Positions 55,513 through 64,000 of a DNA stretch of 64,000 nt are shown here, in pieces; within the stretch, counting starts at the first letter, position 1; the number at the start of each line of letters is the position of its first letter. This DNA comes from DATCHW01 sp036508135. Its GTDB lineage: Bacteria > Bacteroidota > Ignavibacteria > Tepidaquicellales > Tepidaquicellaceae. Location: the NCBI GenBank assembly GCA_036508135.1, contig DATCHW010000010.1, forward strand, positions 1 through 64,000. Reading direction: 5' to 3'. The notes under the pieces were generated by a model, which was given only the letters and a program-made list of their open reading frames with translations, did no database searches and was not told the origin of the DNA. The position numbers and the translations under genes were made by a program.

Positions 55513-56293
55513 AAACGAAATCAAATATTTCGTAAACCTTAAGAAAAAAGAATTCCGGGATTCAGAGGACATTTTCCTGATTGAAGGCACTCATCTTATC
55601 GGAGAATGCCTATCATCTAAGTATTATAAAAATAATCTGACAAGAATTTTCATTACCAGTAACTATAAGAATGTATTATTAGAGAAATTAAAGACTGCGG
55701 GATTTGCATTCGAAGTATTGCAAGAGAATATTTTCAATAAATTATCAGAGACGAAAAATCCTCAGGGTATCATTGCTGTTGTCAAAATAAATGTTGGAAA
55801 AATATTCACCGGTATTGACGTTGACCTGGCTATCGCACTCGACAATATTAACGACCCCGGTAATCTTGGTACAATTCTTAGAACTTGCTGGTGGTTTGGG
55901 GTGAATAAAATATTTATCAGCTCTAACTCAGTCGACTTATTCAATTCAAAAGTTATAAGAGGAAGCCAGGGAGCGCTTTTCAATTTGGATATAAGCACTA
56001 ATATTGATTTAAATAAAACACTGAAAGGCTTAAGCAATATCGGATGGAAATTATATGCTACTGATTTAAAAGCGAATAAATATTTAGATGAGATTGATTT
56101 TGGCGTAACCAAGAAGAATATTTTTGTTTTCGGAAATGAAGCTAATGGGATAAGCACGGAGATTTTGTCGAATCCATTATTCAAGAAAATTAAAATAAAA
56201 GGACATTCAAGTTGCGAGTCGTTAAATATAGGAGTATCAGTAGGTATTGTTCTGGATTATATCCTTAATAGAAAATTAAAAACCCCTCAGTAA
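55505..56293 (+). CDS. SpoU/TrmH-family RNA 2'-O-methyltransferase
   Basis: This 262-residue SPOUT enzyme starts at TTG and has three knot motifs: NINDPGNLGTILRTCWWFG (near 118-136), VFGNEANGIS (near 209-218) and SCESLNIGVSVGIVLDYI (near 237-254). The N-terminal substrate-binding part (FVNLKKKEFRDSEDIFLIEGTHLI) is typical of the RlmB/TsnR group. It 2'-O-methylates a ribose in rRNA or tRNA; the target is not clear. It overlaps the PTPS gene by 8 bases, so it is translationally coupled. Confidence 0.92.
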   Translation: MTKNEIKYFVNLKKKEFRDSEDIFLIEGTHLIGECLSSKYYKNNLTRIFITSNYKNVLLEKLKTAGFAFEVLQENIFNKLSETKNPQGIIAVVKINVGKIFTGIDVDLAIALDNINDPGNLGTILRTCWWFGVNKIFISSNSVDLFNSKVIRGSQGALFNLDISTNIDLNKTLKGLSNIGWKLYATDLKANKYLDEIDFGVTKKNIFVFGNEANGISTEILSNPLFKKIKIKGHSSCESLNIGVSVGIVLDYILNRKLKTPQ

Positions 56294-56306
56294 GAGGGCT
56301 TTTTAA
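56278..56306 (+). terminator. Probable Rho-independent terminator overlapping the methyltransferase stop
   Basis: CCCTC and GAGGG form a GC-rich core with AAAA and TTTT extending it across one mismatch, around the stop codon TAA at 56291-56293, and a run of T follows. The hairpin begins inside the coding sequence. It faces the convergent T9SS cargo gene and could also act on it, though less well. Confidence 0.7.
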
Positions 56307-56333
56307 TTATTGAGAGGAAATTTTATTCCCAAT

Positions 56334-58361
56334 TTATTTTAATAATATCATTTTCTTAATATCCTTAAAATCACCTGCTTCAATTTTATAAAAGTATACT
56401 CCAGTTGAAAGATATCCTGCATCGAAGGAAATATCATGCATACCTCCATCTAATTTCTCATCAATAACTGATGAAATCTCTTTTCCAGTAATATCATAAA
56501 TTGTTAGTTTTACATTTGATTGTTTAAGAAGATTGAATGATATTTTTGTAAGAGGATTGAACGGATTTGGGAAATTCTGATATAATTTATATTCATTTAC
56601 AACACCAGCATTTCCTGATACGGAAACCGATGAACTTACCACTAAAGATGCTGTTCTGACATGAATTGGTGTTCCATTCGGGCCATTTGAAGTAACTGTC
56701 AAAGTATAAACACCCTCAGTTACACCACCGGTGCAAGCAACTCTGATAGGAACCACTCCCGGGAAATTTGTAAGCTTGTAACCAGACGGATATGTTATAG
56801 TAAAATTCCCTGTTGTAGGTACAGGAGTTACGGCAGAACTTACAATTACTGTATCGGAGTATAATTTCACACTAGGTGTATTCATATTGATAATTTTCCC
56901 TCCCACATTTGGATTTAAACTATCAACTGTTTTACTAAGCTGCATTGCATAATCCGGAAAATATGCTGAGTAGCTTCCAAAACCACCATTTGTAAAATCT
57001 GTATAAGCCAGCATAGCAGATTTTCCGTATGAGGTAATGGCATCATAATCACCCTGATATCTTGGAGTTCCGCCGCCTCCGGAATTTGGGGCATCAATTT
57101 TAAAGACTTTGGGAGTAATTCTTTGATTTGTTTTAAAAGTCTGACCGCCATCATCTGAATATGTCGCATAAACGTCCGTGCTGTCACTTGTTGGACAATT
57201 TCTGGTATCATACCATTTTATGTACAGCCTCCCATTTTTTTTATCACACCAGATAGCAGGAAACCACTGGTGGTTGGCTGTTGTATTGGGGTCATCGTTC
57301 ACAATACTGGGACTTGACCAGGTTACACCTCCATCGGTAGAATATCTGCTGAAAATATCCGGTTTATTCAAATCTGCATTCGGCTGGTTTATACAATAAG
57401 CTAAATATAATCTTCCTCTGTAAGGTCCGTAACTATTATCAGATGCAATCATAGGATATGGTCTGGTTCTCATTCCTACTCTGGCTGGAGAGGAGGAATA
57501 ACCGATTGCAAATCTACCATTGGAAATCGTACCTACATAACCTGCAAATTGTTGAGCAGACATCTGAGTAAAGCTCAGACCACCATCAGTTGATCTATGA
57601 AAAGTATATGTTGCAGCCGTTGCATTTCCTGAATGAGTTACCACATAAACACAACCTCCGGGAATATCCGTTGTCCCTGAAATATAAGGACCAACAGCAA
57701 CCATTGTACCGGGCAGTGGTGTTGAAAGTGAGAATGTATTAGTTTGTGTAAAAGTAGCACCATGGTCAGTACTACGAGCAAAATTTGCTCCGGAAAATGC
57801 AGTATTAGTCATCGTAGTATAAATATAATTTGCATTAGGTCCACCAGTCTGGTCACATGCAATCCAGTTTTTATCTCCACCTGATATTGCGATTACTCCA
57901 GTACCCCAAGATTGAGCGTTATTAGTTGATTTAATAACATAACAACCTGAAATTGAACCATACATATTCTCATAGAACAAATTACCAAGACTATCATAAG
58001 CTGTAACTGGATCACCATGCATAGTAACAGGGAAAGATGGATTGTTTATAAACCAATCCCAGCCATTTATTGTTCGATGTGTTCCATTTGTATTATACGC
58101 TGAAAAAAAACCGGCTGAATTCTGCATAGAAACAGAAATATGAGGTTCGGCGAAATCTGTTCCGAGAGAAAACACATCATATCCATCTACTGATGTAACA
58201 GGAGCTGCCATTACACCATTAGGTGAAGGGGTAAAATTCGGAACCATATAGATATGGTCAACATTAGGATTACCATTATTCATAAAGTTCTGTGCCTGGA
58301 AAACCAGACCGGTTAAAGCAACTGCAAAAATTAATAAAATGAATTTTTCAAAATGTTTCAC
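56334..58361 (-). CDS. Secreted sialidase/BNR-repeat-like protein with T9SS sorting domain
   Basis: This 675-residue protein has a signal peptide (residues 5-23), many Asp-box-like repeats (STDHGATFTQTN, STDGGLSFTQM, STDGGVTWSS, SDDGGQTFKTN) suggesting a six-bladed BNR propeller, a following immunoglobulin-like stretch (about 490-580), and a C-terminal type A sorting domain (NFPNPFNPLTKISFNL, LSTGVYFYKIEAGDFKDIKKMILLK). Surface export by the type IX system is expected. Asp boxes alone do not imply sialidase activity. The promoter must lie in 58362-58426. Confidence 0.88.
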   Translation of the reverse strand: MKHFEKFILLIFAVALTGLVFQAQNFMNNGNPNVDHIYMVPNFTPSPNGVMAAPVTSVDGYDVFSLGTDFAEPHISVSMQNSAGFFSAYNTNGTHRTINGWDWFINNPSFPVTMHGDPVTAYDSLGNLFYENMYGSISGCYVIKSTNNAQSWGTGVIAISGGDKNWIACDQTGGPNANYIYTTMTNTAFSGANFARSTDHGATFTQTNTFSLSTPLPGTMVAVGPYISGTTDIPGGCVYVVTHSGNATAATYTFHRSTDGGLSFTQMSAQQFAGYVGTISNGRFAIGYSSSPARVGMRTRPYPMIASDNSYGPYRGRLYLAYCINQPNADLNKPDIFSRYSTDGGVTWSSPSIVNDDPNTTANHQWFPAIWCDKKNGRLYIKWYDTRNCPTSDSTDVYATYSDDGGQTFKTNQRITPKVFKIDAPNSGGGGTPRYQGDYDAITSYGKSAMLAYTDFTNGGFGSYSAYFPDYAMQLSKTVDSLNPNVGGKIINMNTPSVKLYSDTVIVSSAVTPVPTTGNFTITYPSGYKLTNFPGVVPIRVACTGGVTEGVYTLTVTSNGPNGTPIHVRTASLVVSSSVSVSGNAGVVNEYKLYQNFPNPFNPLTKISFNLLKQSNVKLTIYDITGKEISSVIDEKLDGGMHDISFDAGYLSTGVYFYKIEAGDFKDIKKMILLK

Positions 58362-58426
58362 GATATTATTTTTAAAAAAACTTTTTAACGAAGAATAATA
58401 TTTAGATGCAAAAATAATCTAATTTT

Positions 58427-59677
58427 TTATATTTGTAAAGTTAAATTATGCCTTAGGATTTCTAATGCCATCATTGAAGCTCTAATTTTCGTTCTTTCTC
58501 TTATATTTCCAAAGAAAAAACGTTTTGCATAATTATTTTTTTCATCTGAATATCCGATCCATACAAGACCAACTGGTTTACTTTTTGTACCTCCGGTAGG
58601 ACCGGCAATTCCCGTGGTTGATATTCCAATATCAGAATTGAAAACTTTTCTTATTCCTAAAGCCATTTCTTTTGCAGTTTCCTCAGATACTGCTCCGAAT
58701 TTAATTATTGTTCTTTTATCAACTCCAAGATGCTGAATTTTAAATGAATTAGAATATGCACAAATACCACCTAAAAAATATTTTGAACTTCCGCTCACAT
58801 CAGTAATTCTTGAAGAGAGCAATCCTCCGGTACAAGATTCAGCGGTCGATAAAGTTAGACCTCTTTTTATTAAAATCCTACCTACAATTTCTTCTAAACG
58901 GTCATCCTCTTCGCCATAAATATAACCACCTGCCTTTTTCTTAATATTGTTTTCAATTTTTTTAATTTTCTGTGATAATTCATATTTTGTTTTACCTTTT
59001 ACATCAATCCTAAGCCTCACCCCTGATGCAGATGGTAAAAAAGCAAGCTTCTCCCCACCGGTCAATTTACTGATATCTCCAAGTTTTTCAAAAAGTTCGG
59101 ATTCAGTAATTCCGATTGTAAGAATTGTTTTACTTCTCAATTTTAATCTCGTCAATTTTAAAAAGTTCTTTCTAATATAAGGAATCACTTCTTTATCAAT
59201 CATTTCTTTCATTTCAAAAGGGACACCCGGTAAGGCAGTAATAATTTTTTTCTCGTTCTTATATAATATTCCCGGAGCGGTTCCGTAGTTATTCCAAATT
59301 ACTTTAGCTTTTGAAGGAACCATTGCCTGATGAATGTTTGCTTCGGGCATCTTTGTATTGCGGGATTTGAATATGCGGCAGACTTGTTCAAGAACTTTCT
59401 TATTTAATACAAGTTTATCTTTAAAATATTTCACGAGAACGGGTTTCGTTATATCGTCGTGCGTCGGACCCAATCCTCCTGTAATGATTGTTACATCAAA
59501 ATATTTTATACTATCTTTTAACTCATTTATTAAATCCTTTTGATTATCCCCTATTGTAATTACTCTTTCTACAGGAATTCCAATTTTATAAAGTTTTTCT
59601 GATATATAAGAAGCATTAGAATTAATAATCTGACCGATTAAAATTTCATCTCCGATTGAAATAATTTTTGCTCTCAT
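58427..59677 (-). CDS. cinA: CinA: competence/damage-inducible protein, nicotinamide-nucleotide amidase
   Basis: This 416-residue protein has an N-terminal molybdopterin-binding-like domain (IGDEILIGQIINSNASYIS near residues 7-25, TGGLGPTHDD near 66) and a C-terminal PncC amidase domain (TLSTAESCTGGLLSSRI near 278-294, TTGIAGPTGGT near 354). The latter hydrolyses nicotinamide mononucleotide in pyridine nucleotide recycling, and the N-terminal domain acts as an ADP-ribose pyrophosphatase in some members. pgpA ends the upstream end, 8 bases away. Confidence 0.95.
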   Translation of the reverse strand: MRAKIISIGDEILIGQIINSNASYISEKLYKIGIPVERVITIGDNQKDLINELKDSIKYFDVTIITGGLGPTHDDITKPVLVKYFKDKLVLNKKVLEQVCRIFKSRNTKMPEANIHQAMVPSKAKVIWNNYGTAPGILYKNEKKIITALPGVPFEMKEMIDKEVIPYIRKNFLKLTRLKLRSKTILTIGITESELFEKLGDISKLTGGEKLAFLPSASGVRLRIDVKGKTKYELSQKIKKIENNIKKKAGGYIYGEEDDRLEEIVGRILIKRGLTLSTAESCTGGLLSSRITDVSGSSKYFLGGICAYSNSFKIQHLGVDKRTIIKFGAVSEETAKEMALGIRKVFNSDIGISTTGIAGPTGGTKSKPVGLVWIGYSDEKNNYAKRFFFGNIRERTKIRASMMALEILRHNLTLQI

Positions 59678-59684
59678 AGATATA

Positions 59685-60209
59685 TTAGAACAACTTTTTA
59701 ATTAAAATGATTACTAGAGATGATAGTACTCCTGCATAAATACCAGATACAACATCATCCATTACAATTCCGAAACCCGATTTCATTTTATCGAAATAAT
59801 TTGCAGGGAATAATTTAAAAATATCAAAAATTCTGAATGCCAAGAAACTAATCATCAAAGCAAGCGGAGTAAGAGCGATACTTTCTGAAAACCAAATTAT
59901 TACTATTAGAACCGTAATCCACATACCAATAATCTCATCTATTACAACAACAGAAGGATCGTCTCCATATCTTTTCATCATTCTTTCAGAAGTATAAATG
60001 GATAAAACAAAGACAGCAATTGTAATCGCTGAAAGAACGGAAATATCCGAGAATCCGGGAATAATAAAAAATACTAACCCAAATAGACTTCCAACAGTAC
60101 CGCTTGCAAAAGGAAAGAAACCAGTAAAAATACCGCTTGATATCAAAACGCTAAAAAAATCAACTTTTTCAAGGGGATTAATTATTATTTTCTTCTTTAA
60201 TATTCTCAA
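59685..60209 (-). CDS. pgpA: Phosphatidylglycerophosphatase A
   Basis: This 174-residue membrane protein has the PgpA motifs GFFPFASGTVGSL near residues 29-41 and DEIIGMWITVL near 96, about four hydrophobic segments, and DDVVSGIYAG near 150. It removes the phosphate from phosphatidylglycerophosphate to give phosphatidylglycerol. It acts directly after PgsA, whose gene it overlaps by 32 bases. Confidence 0.93.
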   Translation of the reverse strand: MRILKKKIIINPLEKVDFFSVLISSGIFTGFFPFASGTVGSLFGLVFFIIPGFSDISVLSAITIAVFVLSIYTSERMMKRYGDDPSVVVIDEIIGMWITVLIVIIWFSESIALTPLALMISFLAFRIFDIFKLFPANYFDKMKSGFGIVMDDVVSGIYAGVLSSLVIILIKKLF

Positions 60210-60783
60210 TTTTTCGGAATTTATTCTGAAAGAAATATGAAATACCTGTATAAGCGGTCAATAAAGTTACAAAAAGTATTAACAAAAAATTTACGGGATT
60301 TGTTCGTGTGAGAAAATTCTTTAACAAATTTCCAAATCCATCATCGATATCATATGTCAAAAGTAACAGACATATCAATATTAAAAATATATATGACATT
60401 TGTATAAAGGTTTTTGTCTTTGCTATAATTGAAGTTTTGAATGAAAAACCTTTGAACTCATCATACGAGCGAAGAAATGTAATAAGAATATCACGGCAAA
60501 TAATTATTATAACCATCCACAAATAAACTATATTCAGAGAATAAAAAAGAATAAAAGAAAAAGAAGTAAGTACTTTATCTGCTAAAGGATCGAGAAATGT
60601 TCCGAATCGTGAAAATGATCTAAACTTCCTCGCATGCCAGCCGTCATACCAATCAGTTAAAACAGCAATCAGGAATACCAGGAGAGAAAGTCTTTTTATG
60701 AAAAGATTATCGGATAAGAACATAAAATAGAAAACCGGTGATAATAATATTCTGAGTACGGATAACTGATTCGGAAACGTCAT
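60178..60783 (-). CDS. pgsA: CDP-diacylglycerol-glycerol-3-phosphate 3-phosphatidyltransferase
   Basis: This 201-residue protein has the complete CDP-alcohol phosphotransferase signature D-x2-DG-x2-AR-x8-G-x3-D-x3-D, starting at residue 43 (DWYDGWHAR, then GTFLDPLADK), and about five membrane segments. It makes phosphatidylglycerophosphate. The overlap with pgpA puts two successive steps of phosphatidylglycerol synthesis in one transcript. The promoter should lie in 60784-60953, an AT-rich gap shared with divergent fabD; no motif is convincing. Confidence 0.93.
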   Translation of the reverse strand: MTFPNQLSVLRILLSPVFYFMFLSDNLFIKRLSLLVFLIAVLTDWYDGWHARKFRSFSRFGTFLDPLADKVLTSFSFILFYSLNIVYLWMVIIIICRDILITFLRSYDEFKGFSFKTSIIAKTKTFIQMSYIFLILICLLLLTYDIDDGFGNLLKNFLTRTNPVNFLLILFVTLLTAYTGISYFFQNKFRKIENIKEENNN

Positions 60784-60953
60784 TTATACAAGAGTTAACT
60801 GGATAAAAAAATTTATATATCTTAAAATAATTAAAAGAATTTGAAATAAAAATCTTTTAATAATTTCTTATGTTAAAGATAAAAATGAATAATTCTTAAA
60901 TTGATTTAGTAATTCATTTTAAGTAATTTTTCATTTTATAAATTAATACATTA

Positions 60954-61883
60954 ATGAGTTCAATCGCATTCGTTTTTCCGGGTCAGGGTTCACAATCTGT
61001 GGGAATGGGAAAAGATTTATATGATAAATTTGACATAGCTAAAAATATATACAAGCAAGCTGATGAGATTATGGAAATGCCCTTAAGCAAGATATCATTC
61101 GAAGGTCCTTCCGAATTATTAAAAGAAACACAAATCACTCAACCGGCGCTTTTTGTTAATTCTTATGTACTGTTTTCTATTTTAAATGAAGAAATTAAAG
61201 CTGATGCTGCTGCCGGTCACTCACTCGGAGAATATACAGCAAATTTGTATGCAAAATCATTTGATTTTGAAAAAGGATTAAATTTAGTTAAGACCCGTGG
61301 GAGATTAATGAAAAATTCCGGAGAGATACAACCCGGTACAATGGCCGCATTAATAGGACTTAGCGAAGAACAGGTCAAAAAAATTTGTGAAACGGCTTCT
61401 CAAAATGATATAGTAGTTCCTGCAAATTTTAATTGTCCGGGACAAATAGTAATTTCCGGAGATATATCGGCAATCGATAGAGCTTTAATAATTGCTAAAG
61501 CTGAACCTTACAAATGCAAACTAGCAAAGAAACTTGAAGTAAGCGGAGCTTTTCACTCTCCATTGATGCAAACCTCGGATAGTGAACTAAAGGAAGCATT
61601 AACAAATTCTGAATTTAATAATGCTGAAATTCCTATATATACTAATGTGGATGCCGAGCCTGTCCATGACAAAGAAAGAAATAAAAATGCTCTTTACAGG
61701 CAGTTAATATCCCCGGTAAAATGGGAAAAATCGATTTTGAATATGATCAAAGACGGAATTACAAAATTTTATGAAATTGGTTCCGGGAAAGTGCTATCGG
61801 GGTTAATAAAAAAAATTGACCCGCGTGTAGAAACATATTCCATTTCAAACATTTCGGACTTAGAAAATTTATCAAATAATTGA
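60954..61883 (+). CDS. fabD: Malonyl-CoA:ACP transacylase
   Basis: This 309-residue protein has FPGQGSQSVGMG (residues 8-19), the nucleophile Ser90 in GHSLGEYTA, Arg in KTRGRLM, and His in SGAFHSPLM near 200. It loads malonyl groups on acyl carrier protein for fatty acid synthesis. It begins a plus-strand group with a DUF3109 gene and fabG; acpP and fabF are not in the window, at least not here. Confidence 0.96.
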   Translation: MSSIAFVFPGQGSQSVGMGKDLYDKFDIAKNIYKQADEIMEMPLSKISFEGPSELLKETQITQPALFVNSYVLFSILNEEIKADAAAGHSLGEYTANLYAKSFDFEKGLNLVKTRGRLMKNSGEIQPGTMAALIGLSEEQVKKICETASQNDIVVPANFNCPGQIVISGDISAIDRALIIAKAEPYKCKLAKKLEVSGAFHSPLMQTSDSELKEALTNSEFNNAEIPIYTNVDAEPVHDKERNKNALYRQLISPVKWEKSILNMIKDGITKFYEIGSGKVLSGLIKKIDPRVETYSISNISDLENLSNN

Positions 61884-61890
61884 AAATATA

Positions 61891-62550
61891 ATGCAAAACA
61901 AAGAAAATACTTTAGAATACAATGGTTTAAAAATAGACCCGGTAATTTTTACACAAGGATTTGTTCATGGATGCGACATTGATATCTGTAGTGGTCAATG
62001 CTGTGACTGGGGAGTTTATATGGATAAGGACTACAAGAATGTGATTATGAAATATGAAAACGATATAAAAGAAGTAATGACCATATCCCAAACGCGCGAC
62101 ATTTCGAAATGGTTTGATTTAGAAACCGTAGAAGATAAAGATTTTCCTTCAGGTCACGCAATTGGAACTGAAGTTTATACAAATAAAGACGGTAATACAC
62201 AATGTGTTTTTAAAGATGATAATCATCACTGTTCAATTCAGATTATGTCTGTGAAAAAGAATTTTCACAAATGGAAAACTAAACCTACACATTGCATTTT
62301 GTATCCTCTTACAATTGTGGAAAATACTCTCACTTATGATGATGATCACTCGAAAGAATTAGACTATTGCGGCATCAGTCACCCGGAAAATTTTACCCAA
62401 CCCGTATTTGAAGCAATGCATGAAGAAATAAAATATATTCTCGGTGAAGAAGGATTTAATTTTCTAAATGACTATTACATTAAAAACTACAAGAAAAAAC
62501 ATCAGATAGATATTCCGGATTCTGAAAATCAATTAATTAATAAAAGATAA
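61891..62550 (+). CDS. DUF3109 family Cys-rich protein
   Basis: This 219-residue protein has a Cys cluster near the N-terminus (GCDIDICSGQCCDWG, residues 28-42) and further Cys near 107 (CVFKD), 113 (HHCSI), 133 (THCILYP) and 157 (DYCGIS). The pattern is that of the DUF3109 family of unknown function, which probably binds a metal or iron-sulfur centre. Its position between fabD (7 bases) and fabG (3 bases) suggests a connection to lipid synthesis or merely an operon passenger. Confidence 0.85.
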   Translation: MQNKENTLEYNGLKIDPVIFTQGFVHGCDIDICSGQCCDWGVYMDKDYKNVIMKYENDIKEVMTISQTRDISKWFDLETVEDKDFPSGHAIGTEVYTNKDGNTQCVFKDDNHHCSIQIMSVKKNFHKWKTKPTHCILYPLTIVENTLTYDDDHSKELDYCGISHPENFTQPVFEAMHEEIKYILGEEGFNFLNDYYIKNYKKKHQIDIPDSENQLINKR

Positions 62551-62553
62551 AAA

Positions 62554-63303
62554 ATGGATAAATTATTGATAGATAAAATAGCGATAATAACCGGTGGAGG
62601 AAGAGGTATTGGTAGAGCAATTGCTACTGAATTTTTAAAAGAAGGTGCAGTAGTTATTATTTTTGACAAAGTGTTCCCTGCTGACTTCGGTGATTATGTT
62701 ACTAATGCTGAAGCCGCAGGTAAAAAAGTCATTGGTAAAGAATTGGATATTACAAACTTTGATGAAACGAAAAAAATTAGCGAGGAAATTCTTAAAGAAT
62801 TCGGGAGAATTGATATTTTAGTAAATAATGCAGGAATCACAAGAGATAAACTTCTTATGAGAATGTCTGAAGAAGATTGGGATTTAGTAATTAAAGTAAA
62901 TTTAAAAGGTTCTTTTAATACCATAAAAGCAATTGCTCCTATAATGGCTAAGCAAAGGTCAGGTAAAATCGTTAACATTTCTTCAGTTGTTGGTGTAATG
63001 GGAAATGCCGGACAAGCAAATTATGCTGCTTCAAAAGCCGGATTGATAGGATTCTCCAAATCAGTTGCAAAAGAATTTGCAGGAAGGAATATTACCGTAA
63101 ACTGTATCGCTCCGGGATATGTAGAAACTGAGATGACCTCGGTATTAACAGAAGAACAAAGAAATGCATTTTTAAATTTAATTCCACTTAAAAGAGCTAC
63201 CAATCCGGAAGAAGTTGCAGGCATTGTAACATTTTTCGCTTCTTCAAAAGCTGATTATATTACTGGTCAGGTTTTGTGTGTTGATGGTGGTATGATAATG
63301 TAA
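62554..63303 (+). CDS. fabG: 3-oxoacyl-ACP reductase
   Basis: This 249-residue classical SDR has TGGGRGIGRAIA (residues 13-24), NNAGITRDKLLMRMSEEDWD near 90, Ser in VNISSVVG, YAASKAG near 155 and the C-terminal ITGQVLCVDGGMIM. The pattern NAGITRDxLLxRM is diagnostic of FabG. It reduces 3-oxoacyl-ACP with NADPH. It follows the DUF3109 gene by 3 bases. Confidence 0.95.
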   Translation: MDKLLIDKIAIITGGGRGIGRAIATEFLKEGAVVIIFDKVFPADFGDYVTNAEAAGKKVIGKELDITNFDETKKISEEILKEFGRIDILVNNAGITRDKLLMRMSEEDWDLVIKVNLKGSFNTIKAIAPIMAKQRSGKIVNISSVVGVMGNAGQANYAASKAGLIGFSKSVAKEFAGRNITVNCIAPGYVETEMTSVLTEEQRNAFLNLIPLKRATNPEEVAGIVTFFASSKADYITGQVLCVDGGMIM

Positions 63304-63322
63304 AATATATTCAAAAATAATT

Positions 63323-63685
63323 ATGAAAAAATCATTATTTCTTTTCTTTGTTATCCTGATAGTTTTATCCTCTTGCGGAAAGCAAAAAGATTTTAATTTC
63401 ATCGGAAAAATTTACATTTATCAAAATGGGAATGAAAAGCAAACAGTTGGATTTTCCGATGAAAAAATTTACTTTAAGTGGGACGATTCCTTAGGTATAG
63501 ATGCATTCGAGACAGGATATTCCTTTAGTACTGAAAACGATTCAATTGTCACGATTACACTTACAAAAAAACCGGATTATTTCGAAAACAATAAATGGCA
63601 AATTGTGATGAAAGAGCAGGGGTTCTATACTTTGGCTTCCGGGAAGTTCTATAAACTTATTGATGTGATTACAAATAAAAAATAA
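63323..63685 (+). CDS. Small lipoprotein of unknown function
   Basis: This 120-residue protein has a lipobox signal peptide (LIVLSSCGKQ, Cys about residue 19) and a beta-rich body with no recognised family. It lies 19 bases after fabG and before the methylmalonyl-CoA mutase gene (32 bases). Confidence 0.75.
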   Translation: MKKSLFLFFVILIVLSSCGKQKDFNFIGKIYIYQNGNEKQTVGFSDEKIYFKWDDSLGIDAFETGYSFSTENDSIVTITLTKKPDYFENNKWQIVMKEQGFYTLASGKFYKLIDVITNKK

Positions 63686-63717
63686 AAAAACATTAAAATA
63701 TTAGATGGAATTATTAA

Positions 63718-64000
63718 ATGGAAAAAAAGATTAAATTACGGAAAGAATTATTTAAAACAGATTCAGGGATAATATTTCCTGAATTCTTAAACGAATCAAA
63801 CCCCGTCCCTGCACCAGATGTTTATCCCTATACAAGAGGTGTTCATAAATCTATGTTTCGTTCAAAATTCTGGACTATGAGGCAGTATGCAGGTTTTGCA
63901 ACTGCAGAGGAATCAAACAAAAGATATAAATATTTAATCGGAAGCGGAACAACCGGATTATCTGTAGCTTTTGACCTGCCTACTCAGATTGGTTATGATA
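63718..64000 (+). CDS. Methylmalonyl-CoA mutase, N-terminal end (cut by window)
   Basis: The first 94 residues of the protein are present, from ATG 63718. They contain YPYTRGVHKSMFRSKFWTMRQ (36-56), AGFATAEESNKRYKYL (58-73) and GTTGLSVAFDLPTQIGYD (77-94), which are strongly diagnostic of the catalytic subunit of acyl-CoA mutases. The enzyme needs adenosylcobalamin and interconverts methylmalonyl-CoA and succinyl-CoA. Small- and large-subunit types both start this way, so the subunit or isobutyryl-CoA mutase identity is open. The ATG at 63704 is not used because it hits a stop after nine codons. Confidence 0.92.
   Translation, partial: MEKKIKLRKELFKTDSGIIFPEFLNESNPVPAPDVYPYTRGVHKSMFRSKFWTMRQYAGFATAEESNKRYKYLIGSGTTGLSVAFDLPTQIGYD

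Noticed and set aside
1..64000. CRISPR arrays, tRNA genes, insertion sequences or prophage in the window
   Set aside because: No direct repeat series, cloverleaf-like sequence, transposase or phage gene was recognised; the Xer recombinase fits a chromosomal XerC/D next to topA.

Overview
The window is a gene-dense, AT-rich (by eye about one third G+C) bacterial chromosome segment. Several traits point to the FCB group (Bacteroidota, Ignavibacteriota, Kapabacteria-like). Two secreted proteins end in a type IX secretion sorting domain of the 'FPNPFNP' kind, the B12 uptake operon is Bacteroidota-like, a serine palmitoyltransferase homologue is present, YbeY has the Bacteroidota-type zinc motif, and most starts lack a strong Shine-Dalgarno sequence. 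The 'NPFNP' spelling is common in Ignavibacteria, which I favour without being able to prove it. I saw no tRNA, rRNA, CRISPR array, IS element or prophage. No gene-free stretch exceeds about 300 bases; the longest are 28081-28345 (nothing recognised) and 39952-40262 (a cobalamin riboswitch).

Layout. 1-5.7 kb: end of an rRNA methyltransferase, an NtrC-like regulator without the sigma-54 loop, mutS2, cvpA, a YqeY-type protein and a TPR protein. 5.8-13.6 kb (+): ygfZ with no usable start codon, fbaB, a 32-residue basic protein with a strong terminator, EamA and CDF transporters, an oxidoreductase, a phosphoesterase and a CCA/poly(A) nucleotidyltransferase. 13.6-18 kb (-): an aldehyde-dehydrogenase-like pseudoenzyme, two SDR proteins and anmK. 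18.1-20.7 kb: an RsbV/RsbW/RsbU-type partner-switching set. 20.7-28.1 kb (-): nuclease, rpsR, LolC/E-like permease, prfB with programmed frameshift, an AtuA-like protein, ackA, a 3-hydroxyacyl-CoA dehydrogenase and pta.

29.9-40.2 kb (-) is the most interesting part. A cobalamin riboswitch with a terminator precedes btuB, cobO and a BtuG-like propeller lipoprotein. The run continues into a membrane-anchored JAMM protease gene that overlaps a gene for an E2 ubiquitin-conjugating-like protein with an intact active site. Gamma carbonic anhydrase, an orphan, ybeY, topA and xerC/D follow. No E1 or ubiquitin-like gene is visible.

40.3-64 kb: a serine-palmitoyltransferase-like enzyme divergent from an epimerase and argS, a CDGSH-hydrolase fusion, truA, a MacB/HlyD/TolC-type export system, a PTPS/QueD protein, an RNA methyltransferase, a T9SS cargo protein, cinA, pgpA, pgsA, a fabD-DUF3109-fabG group and the start of methylmalonyl-CoA mutase. 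That last enzyme needs adenosylcobalamin, which the btuB-cobO operon would supply.
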